10,229 nt of DNA. Origin: Burkholderiales bacterium. GTDB taxonomy: Bacteria > Pseudomonadota > Gammaproteobacteria > Burkholderiales > Burkholderiaceae. The notes under the pieces are model-generated. The model was not told where the DNA came from. It saw only the letters and a list, made by a program, of their open reading frames with translations, and made no database searches. The number at the start of each line of letters is the position of its first letter. The first letter of the stretch is position 1. Both the position numbers and the translations under genes were made by a program. Of the stretch, positions 1-6,185 are shown one piece after another. The DNA lies in contig CAHJWV010000537.1 in NCBI GenBank assembly GCA_903643055.1, positions 1 through 10,229 on the forward strand, read 5' to 3'.

Positions 1-254
1 ATGCCGATGGTCATCACATCGAATTGCCCCCCTTTGGTCGCGATGTCGGTCGTGACGCGCTGACGCAGCACACCTTCTTCGAGCGTTACCCATTTAAGCT
101 TGATGTCGGGGTTGGCTTGCTCGAAGTTTTTACCGAGCTTTTGCATCTCGATCATGTGACCGTTGTTCACAGTGGCAATGACGAGATCGGTGGCCTGACT
201 GGCTCCGGCGATCGCCAGGCCGCAGGCGAGCGCCAAGGCTGACTTGATGTTCAT
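1..254 (-). CDS. ABC transporter substrate-binding protein, polyol (mannitol/sorbitol) type, N-terminal part
   Basis: This is the first 84 codons of a periplasmic extracellular solute-binding protein (family 1); the gene continues past the left edge. The start at 254 has a good ribosome site, GGAGA at 261-265, six bases upstream. Residues 1-21 look like a Sec signal peptide: K4, then a hydrophobic Ala/Leu stretch ending in ASQA. C11 lies too close to the N-terminus for a convincing lipobox. The mature part begins TDLVIATVNNGHM and contains EGVLRQRVTTDIATKGG followed by QFDVMTIG. From memory this matches the SmoE/MtlE group, which delivers sorbitol or mannitol to an ABC importer. Permease and ATPase genes would be expected further left, outside the window. 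The family call is fairly secure; the exact polyol is inferred and another sugar alcohol is possible. Confidence 0.8.
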   Translation of the reverse strand, partial: MNIKSALALACGLAIAGASQATDLVIATVNNGHMIEMQKLGKNFEQANPDIKLKWVTLEEGVLRQRVTTDIATKGGQFDVMTIG

Positions 255-460
255 CGTGTGTCTCCAGATCGTTAGGGGTATCGGGGCCCGGAGGTTGGCG
301 CCGCCGGATCGACACGAGAGACGATAGGCGTGAGCCTATGTACATCGTGATACGCAGTATGCGAGTGCTGATACTTTGATGCGCATATCGGCTAGTGGTT
401 TCCTTAGTTTGCGCCTGAAAATATCGATGTTGCCGGCCTGGCCTGCTGCATACGCGCACG
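255..460 (-). promoter_or_regulatory. Leader/promoter region of the polyol transporter gene
   Basis: This gene-free stretch lies between the yicC terminator and the transporter start, so it must carry the transporter promoter. I could not place a convincing -35/-10 pair. It holds two perfect short dyads: ATAGGC-GTGA-GCCTAT at 324-339 and ATAC-GCA-GTAT at 350-360. A repeated TGATAC occurs at 348-353 and 369-374, 21 bp apart (about two helical turns). These are candidate operator elements for a sugar-responsive regulator. That role is inferred; no regulator gene is visible next to it. Confidence 0.35.
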
Positions 461-493
461 AAAAAACCCGCCGACTTCGGGAGCACGGCGGGC
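461..493 (-). terminator. Rho-independent terminator downstream of yicC
   Basis: Read on the minus strand this is CCCGCCG, a 12-nt loop, CGGCGGG, then six Ts. The arms sit at 486-492 and 467-473 and pair perfectly, and the T run corresponds to the A tract at 461-466. It lies about 95 nt past the yicC stop and points away from yicC, so it should end the leftward yicC transcript and insulate the transporter gene. It is the clearest intrinsic terminator in the window. Confidence 0.85.
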
Positions 494-561
494 TGTTCTG
501 TGAGTCGGCAGGGTTATTCGGATGTGGCGTGCAGAGGGAGTCTTGTGATCGCAAATGTCCC

Positions 562-576
562 GACCGGAAAACGGTC
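562..576. repeat. Small perfect hairpin just after the yicC stop
   Basis: GACCG-GAAAA-CGGTC forms a 5-bp stem with a 5-nt loop, ten bases beyond the yicC stop codon. It has no following T tract, so it is not a terminator by itself. In the yicC mRNA it could be a 3' stability or processing element. It is short enough to be chance. Confidence 0.35.
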
Positions 577-585
577 AGGTGAAAT

Positions 586-1530
586 TCACTCGAGGTTTTG
601 TACCTGCTCGCGAAGTTGTTCGATCAGGACTTTCATCTCGACGGAGATGTTGGTGAGCTCAAGCGAGGAGGATTTCGAACCCAGGGTATTGGCTTCCCGC
701 AGCAATTCTTGAATCAGGAAGTCCAGCCGTTTACCGACCTCCCCACCCGCCTTCAACAAACGAGCGATCTCGTCCAAGTGAGAGCGTAGTCGCGCCAGTT
801 CCTCGGCCACGTCAATTCGAATTGAATAAGCCGCAGCTTCATTCAGCGCGCGCTCTTGTAGTGCTTCGCGGGGAATGCTTTGTGCTGCACCAGTGGCCTC
901 CAGCGCCTCTTGCCAGCGTTCAAGAAATCGCTGCTGTTGGCGTAGCACGACGGCAGGCACCAAGGGCTCAGCTTGTGTTGCGAGATCGCGAAGGCGCAAT
1001 ACCCGTTCCATTAGCACTGAAACGAGTTTTTTACCCTCGCGGGCGCGTGCTTCAACGAGCCCCGCAATGCTGCGCTTCGCTGCATCCAGAGCCACCTCGT
1101 CCAGGCGTTCGGTCTGGGCGCTACCTTTGCACCATTGCAACACTTCGTGAACGGACAGCGGCTGGGCCTTGGGCAGCCAACTTTGCACCGTGCTTTCGAT
1201 GCGCCCGAGACGGCTGAGTTGATCTGCTTGAGGAATCGGCCAAGCGTTGTCGGTTTCCGTTTTGGTATTAAGCCGAAGTTCGATTTTCCCGCGCCGGAAT
1301 GCAGCGCTAAGGAGATCCCTCAGCGCCGGTTCAAGTGAACGAAATTCATCGGGTAGACGGAAGCCGAGATCCAGAAATCGACCATTGACGGACCGCAATT
1401 CGACCATCACGCTGGCAGTAGGCGCAGTGCTGGCGCGAGCCGGCGTACCCTCTACAAGGCCTGTCGTTTCTGTCGCAGATTGCGCCCCGGCGGTGGCGCT
1501 TGCATACCCGGTCATGCTGTAGACTGGCAT
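586..1530 (-). CDS. yicC: YicC family protein (endoribonuclease-linked)
   Basis: This is a complete 314-residue member of the YicC/YloC family. The N-terminus MPVYSMTGYA, the central VELRSVNGRFLDLGFRLP with FRSLEPALR, and the C-terminal VEMKVLIEQLREQVQNLE are the family's conserved blocks. E. coli YicC has been linked to RNA decay (RyhB degradation with PNPase), and the family is described as having endoribonuclease activity; a cytosolic RNA-processing role here follows from that. Compared with the roughly 290-residue family norm, there is an extra stretch of about 20-25 residues rich in Ala and Thr at about residues 12-37, between the SMTGYA block and the VELRSVNG block. The ATG at 1530 is the natural start, but no clear Shine-Dalgarno precedes it. 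It is divergent from the kinase gene by 28 bp, and its transcript is ended by the terminator at 461-493. Confidence 0.93.
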   Translation of the reverse strand: MPVYSMTGYASATAGAQSATETTGLVEGTPARASTAPTASVMVELRSVNGRFLDLGFRLPDEFRSLEPALRDLLSAAFRRGKIELRLNTKTETDNAWPIPQADQLSRLGRIESTVQSWLPKAQPLSVHEVLQWCKGSAQTERLDEVALDAAKRSIAGLVEARAREGKKLVSVLMERVLRLRDLATQAEPLVPAVVLRQQQRFLERWQEALEATGAAQSIPREALQERALNEAAAYSIRIDVAEELARLRSHLDEIARLLKAGGEVGKRLDFLIQELLREANTLGSKSSSLELTNISVEMKVLIEQLREQVQNLE

Positions 1531-1558
1531 TCAACTTATCGCATTGTAAAATCGGATT
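1531..1558. promoter_or_regulatory. Short divergent promoter region between yicC and the kinase
   Basis: Only 28 bp separates the two divergent start codons. On the plus strand TAAAAT (1547-1552) is a good -10 ending six bases before the kinase ATG, and no Shine-Dalgarno is present, which fits a leaderless kinase mRNA. On the minus strand TACAAT (1548-1543) is a good -10 for yicC and overlaps the plus-strand box by two bases. A perfect TTGACA on the minus strand (1565-1560) lies inside the kinase start codon region, but its spacing to TACAAT is only 11 bp; a weaker GATAAG (1540-1535) lies 19 bp from it. Which boxes are used is inference. Confidence 0.4.
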
Positions 1559-2527
1559 ATGTCAAAGCCGAAACCCGCCCCGCTGCCATCGGGCACGGTC
1601 GTTGGTGGCTACCAGGTCATCAAAAAACTGGCGGCTGGTGGTTTTGGCGTGGTTTACCTCGCGGAAGACGCTGATCGTCACCTTGTGGCAGTTAAAGAGT
1701 ATCTTCCTTCATCGCTAGCCGAGCGTGCGCCCGGCGAACTGATGCCGAGGGTCAAGCCAGAAAAACAGCCTCTGTACCGTCTGGGCCTGAAGAGCTTCTT
1801 CGAAGAAGGCCGCAATCTCGCGCAGATTTCTCACCCGAGCGTGGTCTCAGTGTTGAATTTTTTCCGCGAGAACGACACCGTTTACATGGTGATGAATTAC
1901 CTGCAAGGCGACACGCTGCAGGATTTCATCGTGACTGCGCGTGACTTAAAGCGCGACAAAGTCTTTCGCGAATCAACCATACGGTCCTTGTTCGACGAGA
2001 TTCTTCGTGGTTTGCGCATCGTGCATCAGCACAAGATGCTTCATCTGGACATCAAGCCTGCCAACATTTTCATCACGAATGAAAACAAGGCGGTCTTGCT
2101 GGACTTCGGCGCCGCACGTGAAGTGCTGAGCAAGGAAGGCAACTTCATTCGCCCGATGTACACGCCGGGTTTTGCTGCGCCTGAGATGTATCGCCGCGAC
2201 GGCACGCTGGGCCCGTGGACCGATATCTATGCAGTGGGAGCTTGTATTTATGCCTGCATGCAAGGTTATCCGCCGAATGACGCCCCTCAGCGCATCGAGA
2301 AGGACCGTTTGGCGTTGTCGTTGTCTCGCCTGCGCAATGTGTATTCAGACAATTTGATTGAAGTGACTGAGTGGTGCATGTCTTTGGATCCGCTATCTCG
2401 GCCCCAAAGCGTGTTCTCGCTGCAAAAAGAGCTGGCGCGTGAGACGGAACGCCGCTATACCAAATTAAGTTTCAGCGAGCGACTCAAGTTGCAGCTTGAG
2501 AATCTGACCACTGGCGCGAAGGCCTGA
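1559..2527 (+). CDS. Soluble serine/threonine protein kinase (non-RD, Hanks-type)
   Basis: This 322-residue protein is essentially one protein kinase domain with no transmembrane segment or sensor domain. The order is: nucleotide loop LAAGGFGVVY (24-33), ATP-binding Lys K46 in VAVKEYLP, helix C Glu probably E83, catalytic loop HLDIKPAN (162-169, base D164), DFG 182-184, APE 207-209, and the structural Asp D222 in WTDIYAVG. Two departures are visible. The first Gly of GxGxxG is Ala (A25), and the HRD Arg is Leu (L163), so it is a non-RD kinase that probably does not need activation-loop phosphorylation. All catalytic residues are present, so it is likely active. The gene stops 3 nt before a PP2C phosphatase, the usual pairing for reversible phosphorylation. 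Substrates are unknown. The ATG at 1559 is chosen because the kinase fold begins soon after; no Shine-Dalgarno precedes it. Confidence 0.93.
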   Translation: MSKPKPAPLPSGTVVGGYQVIKKLAAGGFGVVYLAEDADRHLVAVKEYLPSSLAERAPGELMPRVKPEKQPLYRLGLKSFFEEGRNLAQISHPSVVSVLNFFRENDTVYMVMNYLQGDTLQDFIVTARDLKRDKVFRESTIRSLFDEILRGLRIVHQHKMLHLDIKPANIFITNENKAVLLDFGAAREVLSKEGNFIRPMYTPGFAAPEMYRRDGTLGPWTDIYAVGACIYACMQGYPPNDAPQRIEKDRLALSLSRLRNVYSDNLIEVTEWCMSLDPLSRPQSVFSLQKELARETERRYTKLSFSERLKLQLENLTTGAKA

Positions 2528-2530
2528 CAA

Positions 2531-3445
2531 ATGCGATTCACGGTGTACCAGGTGAGCCGCAAAGGCGGGCGTGAAAAGAACGAAGACCGCATGGGCTATT
2601 GCTACACGCGGGATTCAGGCTTGTTTGCCCTCGCCGATGGCATGGGTGGCCATCCGGAAGGCGAAGTGGCTTCCCAGTTGGCTTTGCAGACCTTAGCGGC
2701 GATGTTTCAGCGCGACGCTAAGCCGACGCTGAAGGAGCCGATGCGTTTTCTTCACGAGTCGATCATTGCCGGTCACCATCAGCTGCTTCGCTACGCGACT
2801 CAAAAGGCGCTGATCGATACACCTCGGACGACAATCGTTGCCTGCGTCTTGCAAGGCAATAGCGCGTATTGGGCGCATTGTGGCGATTCGCGCTTGTATC
2901 TCGTCCGCGGCGATAAGTTGGTGGCACGCACGCGCGATCATTCCTATTCCGAACTGCAGGAAACCATGAGCCATGTCGTGCCCATGGGAGAGCGCTTCAA
3001 TCGCAACGTACTCTTCACCTGCTTGGGCAGCCCGGGTAAGCCGGTGGTCGATACCGTCGGACCGTTGACGCTTCAGCGCGGCGATCGGTTGCTACTGTGC
3101 TCCGACGGTCTCTGGGGTACGGTGACCGACGCGACGATCACCGAGCAATTGGCCGACAACACCATCGCCGATGCGGTGCCTGAGTTGGTCGAGCAGGCCT
3201 TGCGCAATGGCGGTGCGAAAAGCGACAACGTCTCGGTGCTGGCGATGGAATGGGAGTCTGCCGAGGACGCCGACAGCGCCAGCGCCATTTCGACTCAAAC
3301 GCTGGGTGAAGAAGTTTTTGCGTCGACCATCCAGGCGAGCGTTCTGGGGCAAGAGCCCCCGGATGAACTGGATGAAGCTGAGATTGAGCGTTCGATCCGA
3401 GAGATCAACGAGGCCATTCGCCGGTCATCGCAGAAAAAGCCTTGA
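2531..3445 (+). CDS. PP2C-family serine/threonine protein phosphatase
   Basis: This 304-residue protein is a PPM/PP2C metal-dependent phosphatase and the likely antagonist of the upstream kinase. Motifs in order are: KNEDR (16-20), ALADGMGGH (33-41, metal ligand D36), HCGDSRLY (116-123), LLCSDGLWG (188-196, metal ligand D192) and KSDNVSV (230-236, D232). All metal-binding positions are filled, so activity is expected. After the domain ends near residue 241, a tail of about 60 residues is Ser/Thr-rich, then acidic (PPDELDEAEIE), then basic at the end. The tail could bind partners or be a kinase substrate; that is inference. The start lies 3 nt after the kinase stop, with GAAGG about eight bases upstream, so the pair is co-transcribed and probably translationally linked. 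No membrane segment is seen. Confidence 0.94.
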   Translation: MRFTVYQVSRKGGREKNEDRMGYCYTRDSGLFALADGMGGHPEGEVASQLALQTLAAMFQRDAKPTLKEPMRFLHESIIAGHHQLLRYATQKALIDTPRTTIVACVLQGNSAYWAHCGDSRLYLVRGDKLVARTRDHSYSELQETMSHVVPMGERFNRNVLFTCLGSPGKPVVDTVGPLTLQRGDRLLLCSDGLWGTVTDATITEQLADNTIADAVPELVEQALRNGGAKSDNVSVLAMEWESAEDADSASAISTQTLGEEVFASTIQASVLGQEPPDELDEAEIERSIREINEAIRRSSQKKP

Positions 3446-3470
3446 TCCTTTAACAGGAAGGCCTGCTTTT
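3439..3470 (+). terminator. Weak terminator or attenuator-like hairpin at the phosphatase stop
   Basis: GCCTT (3439-3443), a 3-nt bulge, CCT, loop TTAAC, AGG and AAGGC (3458-3462) form an 8-bp interrupted stem. CTTTT follows at 3466-3470. The stem includes the phosphatase stop codon. The short T run and the bulge make it a weak terminator at best. It could reduce read-through from the kinase/phosphatase pair into rph. Confidence 0.3.
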
Positions 3471-3571
3471 CGGCTGGCAACCCACAGCAATTCCCGGCTC
3501 TTCATGCTGCCGTTTCGATGGCCTGAGTGACTGCGGTTACGCTTCTGCATTCATCCTCTTTGAAGAATTCC

Positions 3572-4297
3572 ATGACCTTTGTCAGAAGTCTCGGCCGAGG
3601 CGCCGATGCATTGCGGCCTGTTCGCATCACTCGTCATTTCACCAAACACGCCGAGGGTTCCGTGCTGGTGGCGTTTGGTGATACCCAAGTGCTGTGCACG
3701 GCATCAGTGGAAGAGAAAGTGCCTGGCCATAAGAAGGGAAGTGGGGAAGGTTGGGTTACCGCGGAATACGGCATGTTGCCGCGAGCCACGCACACTCGCG
3801 GTGACCGCGAAGCTGCGCGTGGCAAGCAAAGCGGCCGTACGCAAGAGATTCAGCGCTTGATCGGCCGGTCGCTGCGTTGCGTGTTTGACCTGAAGTCGCT
3901 GGGTGAACGCACGATTCATCTGGATTGCGATGTGCTGCAAGCCGATGGCGGTACGCGCACCGCCGCCATCACCGGTGCCTACGTCGCCGCTTACGACGCC
4001 GTCACCTGGTTAAAGCAACAAGGCAAGTTGAGCGCGTCGCCGCTGCGTGACGCGGTGGCTGCGATTTCGGTCGGGATCGTTGAAGGCACACCTTTGCTCG
4101 ATCTGGAATACACCGAGGATTCTGCTTGCGACACCGACATGAACGTCGTGATGACCGCGTCCGGTGGCTTTGTCGAAGTGCAAGGCACGGCCGAAGGCGC
4201 TTCGTTTTCGCGTGATGAAATGGATGCCTTGCTGGCGCTGGCCGATAAGGGCATCCGCGAATTGGTGGCAGCGCAACGCGCAGCATTGGAGATCTGA
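3572..4297 (+). CDS. rph: RNase PH (tRNA nucleotidyltransferase)
   Basis: RNase PH is a phosphorolytic 3'-5' exoribonuclease that trims tRNA 3' extensions, using phosphate and releasing nucleoside diphosphates. From the ATG at 3572 the product has 241 residues, the usual family length. Conserved blocks are [14 protein letters not shown] (8-21), [17 protein letters not shown] (60-76), [14 protein letters not shown] (89-102, including the phosphate-binding Arg), [12 protein letters not shown], and [14 protein letters not shown] with the catalytic Asp residues. A GTG at 3527 would add 15 residues unlike the family, so I prefer 3572; GAAGAA sits just upstream of it. It is 3 nt ahead of rdgB, an arrangement common in proteobacteria. 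A 126-bp spacer separates it from the phosphatase gene, so it may also have its own promoter, which I could not locate. Confidence 0.95.
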   Translation: MTFVRSLGRGADALRPVRITRHFTKHAEGSVLVAFGDTQVLCTASVEEKVPGHKKGSGEGWVTAEYGMLPRATHTRGDREAARGKQSGRTQEIQRLIGRSLRCVFDLKSLGERTIHLDCDVLQADGGTRTAAITGAYVAAYDAVTWLKQQGKLSASPLRDAVAAISVGIVEGTPLLDLEYTEDSACDTDMNVVMTASGGFVEVQGTAEGASFSRDEMDALLALADKGIRELVAAQRAALEI

Positions 4298-4300
4298 TCC

Positions 4301-4906
4301 ATGCGCCTGGTATTGGCCTCCAACAACGCGAAAAAGCTCGGCGAACTCCAGGTGCTTTTCTCGCCGCTCGGCCTGGATCTCGTCACGCAAGGATCGCTGG
4401 GTATCGCCGAGGTCGAAGAGCCCCACATCACCTTCATCGAGAACGCGTTGCTGAAAGCTCGGCATGCCGCACAGCATGCAGGCGCCGCTGCCATTGCCGA
4501 TGATTCCGGCTTGTGTGTTGATGCCTTGGGCGGCGCGCCTGGCGTGTTGTCGGCGCGTTATGCCACCTTGTTTGGCCGCCCGAAGAGTGACGAAGAGAAC
4601 AACCGTGTACTGCTGGAAAAGCTGGCCGGGCAGGGCGATCGCCGTGCGCGTTTCGTCAGTGCATTGGTGGCCGTGCGCTCCGCGGAAGACCCTGAGCCGT
4701 TGATCGCGTTCGGCCGCTGGGAAGGCGTGCTGTTGAACGAATTGCGTGGCGAAGGCGGCTTTGGCTATGACCCGTTGATGTTCATTCCGTCAATGGGCCA
4801 GTCGGTGGCGGAGTTGAGTGCGGCAACGAAGAATGCCCACAGCCATCGTGCGATCGCGTCTCAGCAGATGCTCGCGCTGATGCAAGAGGTCTGGCGCCTT
4901 GGCTGA
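4301..4906 (+). CDS. rdgB: RdgB/HAM1 non-canonical purine NTP pyrophosphatase
   Basis: This 201-residue enzyme hydrolyses dITP, ITP and XTP to monophosphates plus pyrophosphate, which keeps deaminated purines out of DNA and RNA in the cytosol. The family blocks are complete: ASNNAKKLGEL at the N-terminus (6-16), TFIENALLKA (44-53, E47), ADDSGLCVDAL (66-76, with D68 as likely catalytic base), GAPGVLSARYA, GEGGFGYDPLMF and the C-terminal SHRAIA. Length is normal for the family. Translation starts at an ATG with GGAG at 4288-4291, nine bases upstream. It follows rph by 3 nt and its stop overlaps the hemW start, so the three genes are almost certainly co-transcribed. Confidence 0.96.
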   Translation: MRLVLASNNAKKLGELQVLFSPLGLDLVTQGSLGIAEVEEPHITFIENALLKARHAAQHAGAAAIADDSGLCVDALGGAPGVLSARYATLFGRPKSDEENNRVLLEKLAGQGDRRARFVSALVAVRSAEDPEPLIAFGRWEGVLLNELRGEGGFGYDPLMFIPSMGQSVAELSAATKNAHSHRAIASQQMLALMQEVWRLG

Positions 4907-6185
4907 ATTGCCTGGCGTTCGCATCGTCGGCGAAGAGGGAGTTGCGCCGGTGCCCGATCTGGTGGCGCGCTACATGCGCCCCGGGGTGTTGACGCTGGGA
5001 GCGTTGCCGCCGCTGTCGCTGTACGTGCACTTGCCTTGGTGCCTGAAGAAGTGCCCTTACTGTGATTTCAACTCGCATGAGATGGCACCGCCGCGTGGCA
5101 GTGCTGCGCGCGTAGCGCTCTCGTCCGATACGCGAAGCGGCCCGCCTGAATCGCAATACCTCGATGCCTTGCGGGCCGATCTGGAAGCGGCGTTGCCGTT
5201 CATCTGGGGCCGACGTGTTCACAGCGTCTTCATCGGTGGCGGTACACCGAGCCTGTTTTCGCCGGCCAGCATCGAGCAGTTGATCACCGACATCCGTGCC
5301 CGGCTGCCCTTGGAGCCGGGCTGCGAGATCACGCTGGAGGCCAACCCTGGCACCTTCGAGCGAGACCGCTTCCGTGCCTATCGTGCCGCCGGTGTCACAC
5401 GCTTGTCGATCGGCGTGCAGAGCTTTGACGACGGCAAGCTCAAGGCGATCGGCCGTGTGCACGACGGCGCGCAGGCGCGTGCGGCCGTTGAAGAAGCGAG
5501 CCAGGCTTTCGACACCTTCAACATTGACCTGATGTATGCCTTGCCTGGGCAAACGGCAGCCGATCTTCAGGCCGATCTGGACCAGGCCTTGTCTTATCGG
5601 CCGCCCCACCTGTCGATCTATCACCTGACGATCGAGCCCAACACTTTCTTCGCGAAGCACCCGCCGGTCGTTCCCGATGAAGACGATGCGTTCGACATGT
5701 TGGATCTCATCATCGACAACGCGACTCGATCGGGGCTGGAGCGCTATGAGGTCTCGGCATTTGCGCGGCCCGGTCATCGTTGCGCTCACAACCTCAACTA
5801 CTGGCAGTTCGGTGACTACCTTGGCATTGGGGCCGGCGCCCACAGCAAGCTGAGTTTCCCGCACCGAGTGATCCGGCAAATCCGTTTTCGCGAGCCGGCG
5901 AAGTACATGGCGCAGGCGATCGCGGGCCGGGCCATTTCACAAGACGAGGAAGTGCCGCGCGATCAGTTGCCCTTCGAATTCATGCTGAATGCTCTGCGGC
6001 TGAAAGAAGGCTTCGAGATGGCCCGCTTCACCGAGCGCACCGGCCTGCCGCTGACCGTGCTGCGCAAAGCACTTGAGCAGGCTGAATCCCGAGGTTTGCT
6101 GACGCGGGACCTGCAATGGGCGCAGCCCACGTCGCGCGGCTTTGACTTTCTCAGCGACTTGCAGGCCTTGTTCCTGCCCGACTAG
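4899..6185 (+). CDS. hemW: HemW, radical SAM heme chaperone
   Basis: This 428-residue protein belongs to the HemN/HemW radical SAM family. The cluster motif is C48-xxx-C52-xx-C55 in WCLKKCPYCDFNSH. Position 57 is Phe where true coproporphyrinogen dehydrogenase (HemN) has a fourth Cys, so this is HemW, which binds and transfers heme, rather than HemN. Other blocks are VFIGGGTPSLF, EANPGTFERDRF, RLSIGVQSFDDGKL and a C-terminal HemN_C domain ending near FDFLSDLQALF. The start is uncertain. A TTG at 4899 overlaps the rdgB stop by 8 nt and has AAGAGGT at a good distance upstream. An ATG at 4974 (residue 26, MRPGVLTLGALPPLSLYVH) is nearer the conserved core but has poor ribosome-site sequence. Convergent lysR overlaps its last 35 nt. 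Confidence 0.94.
   Translation: MAELPGVRIVGEEGVAPVPDLVARYMRPGVLTLGALPPLSLYVHLPWCLKKCPYCDFNSHEMAPPRGSAARVALSSDTRSGPPESQYLDALRADLEAALPFIWGRRVHSVFIGGGTPSLFSPASIEQLITDIRARLPLEPGCEITLEANPGTFERDRFRAYRAAGVTRLSIGVQSFDDGKLKAIGRVHDGAQARAAVEEASQAFDTFNIDLMYALPGQTAADLQADLDQALSYRPPHLSIYHLTIEPNTFFAKHPPVVPDEDDAFDMLDLIIDNATRSGLERYEVSAFARPGHRCAHNLNYWQFGDYLGIGAGAHSKLSFPHRVIRQIRFREPAKYMAQAIAGRAISQDEEVPRDQLPFEFMLNALRLKEGFEMARFTERTGLPLTVLRKALEQAESRGLLTRDLQWAQPTSRGFDFLSDLQALFLPD

Noticed and set aside
164..254. Lipoprotein signal around C11 of the binding protein
   Set aside because: The Cys is too near the N-terminus and lacks a proper lipobox. A normal Sec cleavage after ASQA fits better.
3527..3571. GTG start giving a longer RNase PH
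   Set aside because: The added 15 residues do not resemble the family. The ATG at 3572 gives the usual 241-residue length and opens directly into the conserved N-terminus.
4782..5879. Long minus-strand open frame (365 codons) opposite rdgB and hemW
   Set aside because: It lies wholly antisense to two genes with complete family motifs, its translation shows no recognisable domain, and long antisense frames are expected in high-G+C coding DNA.
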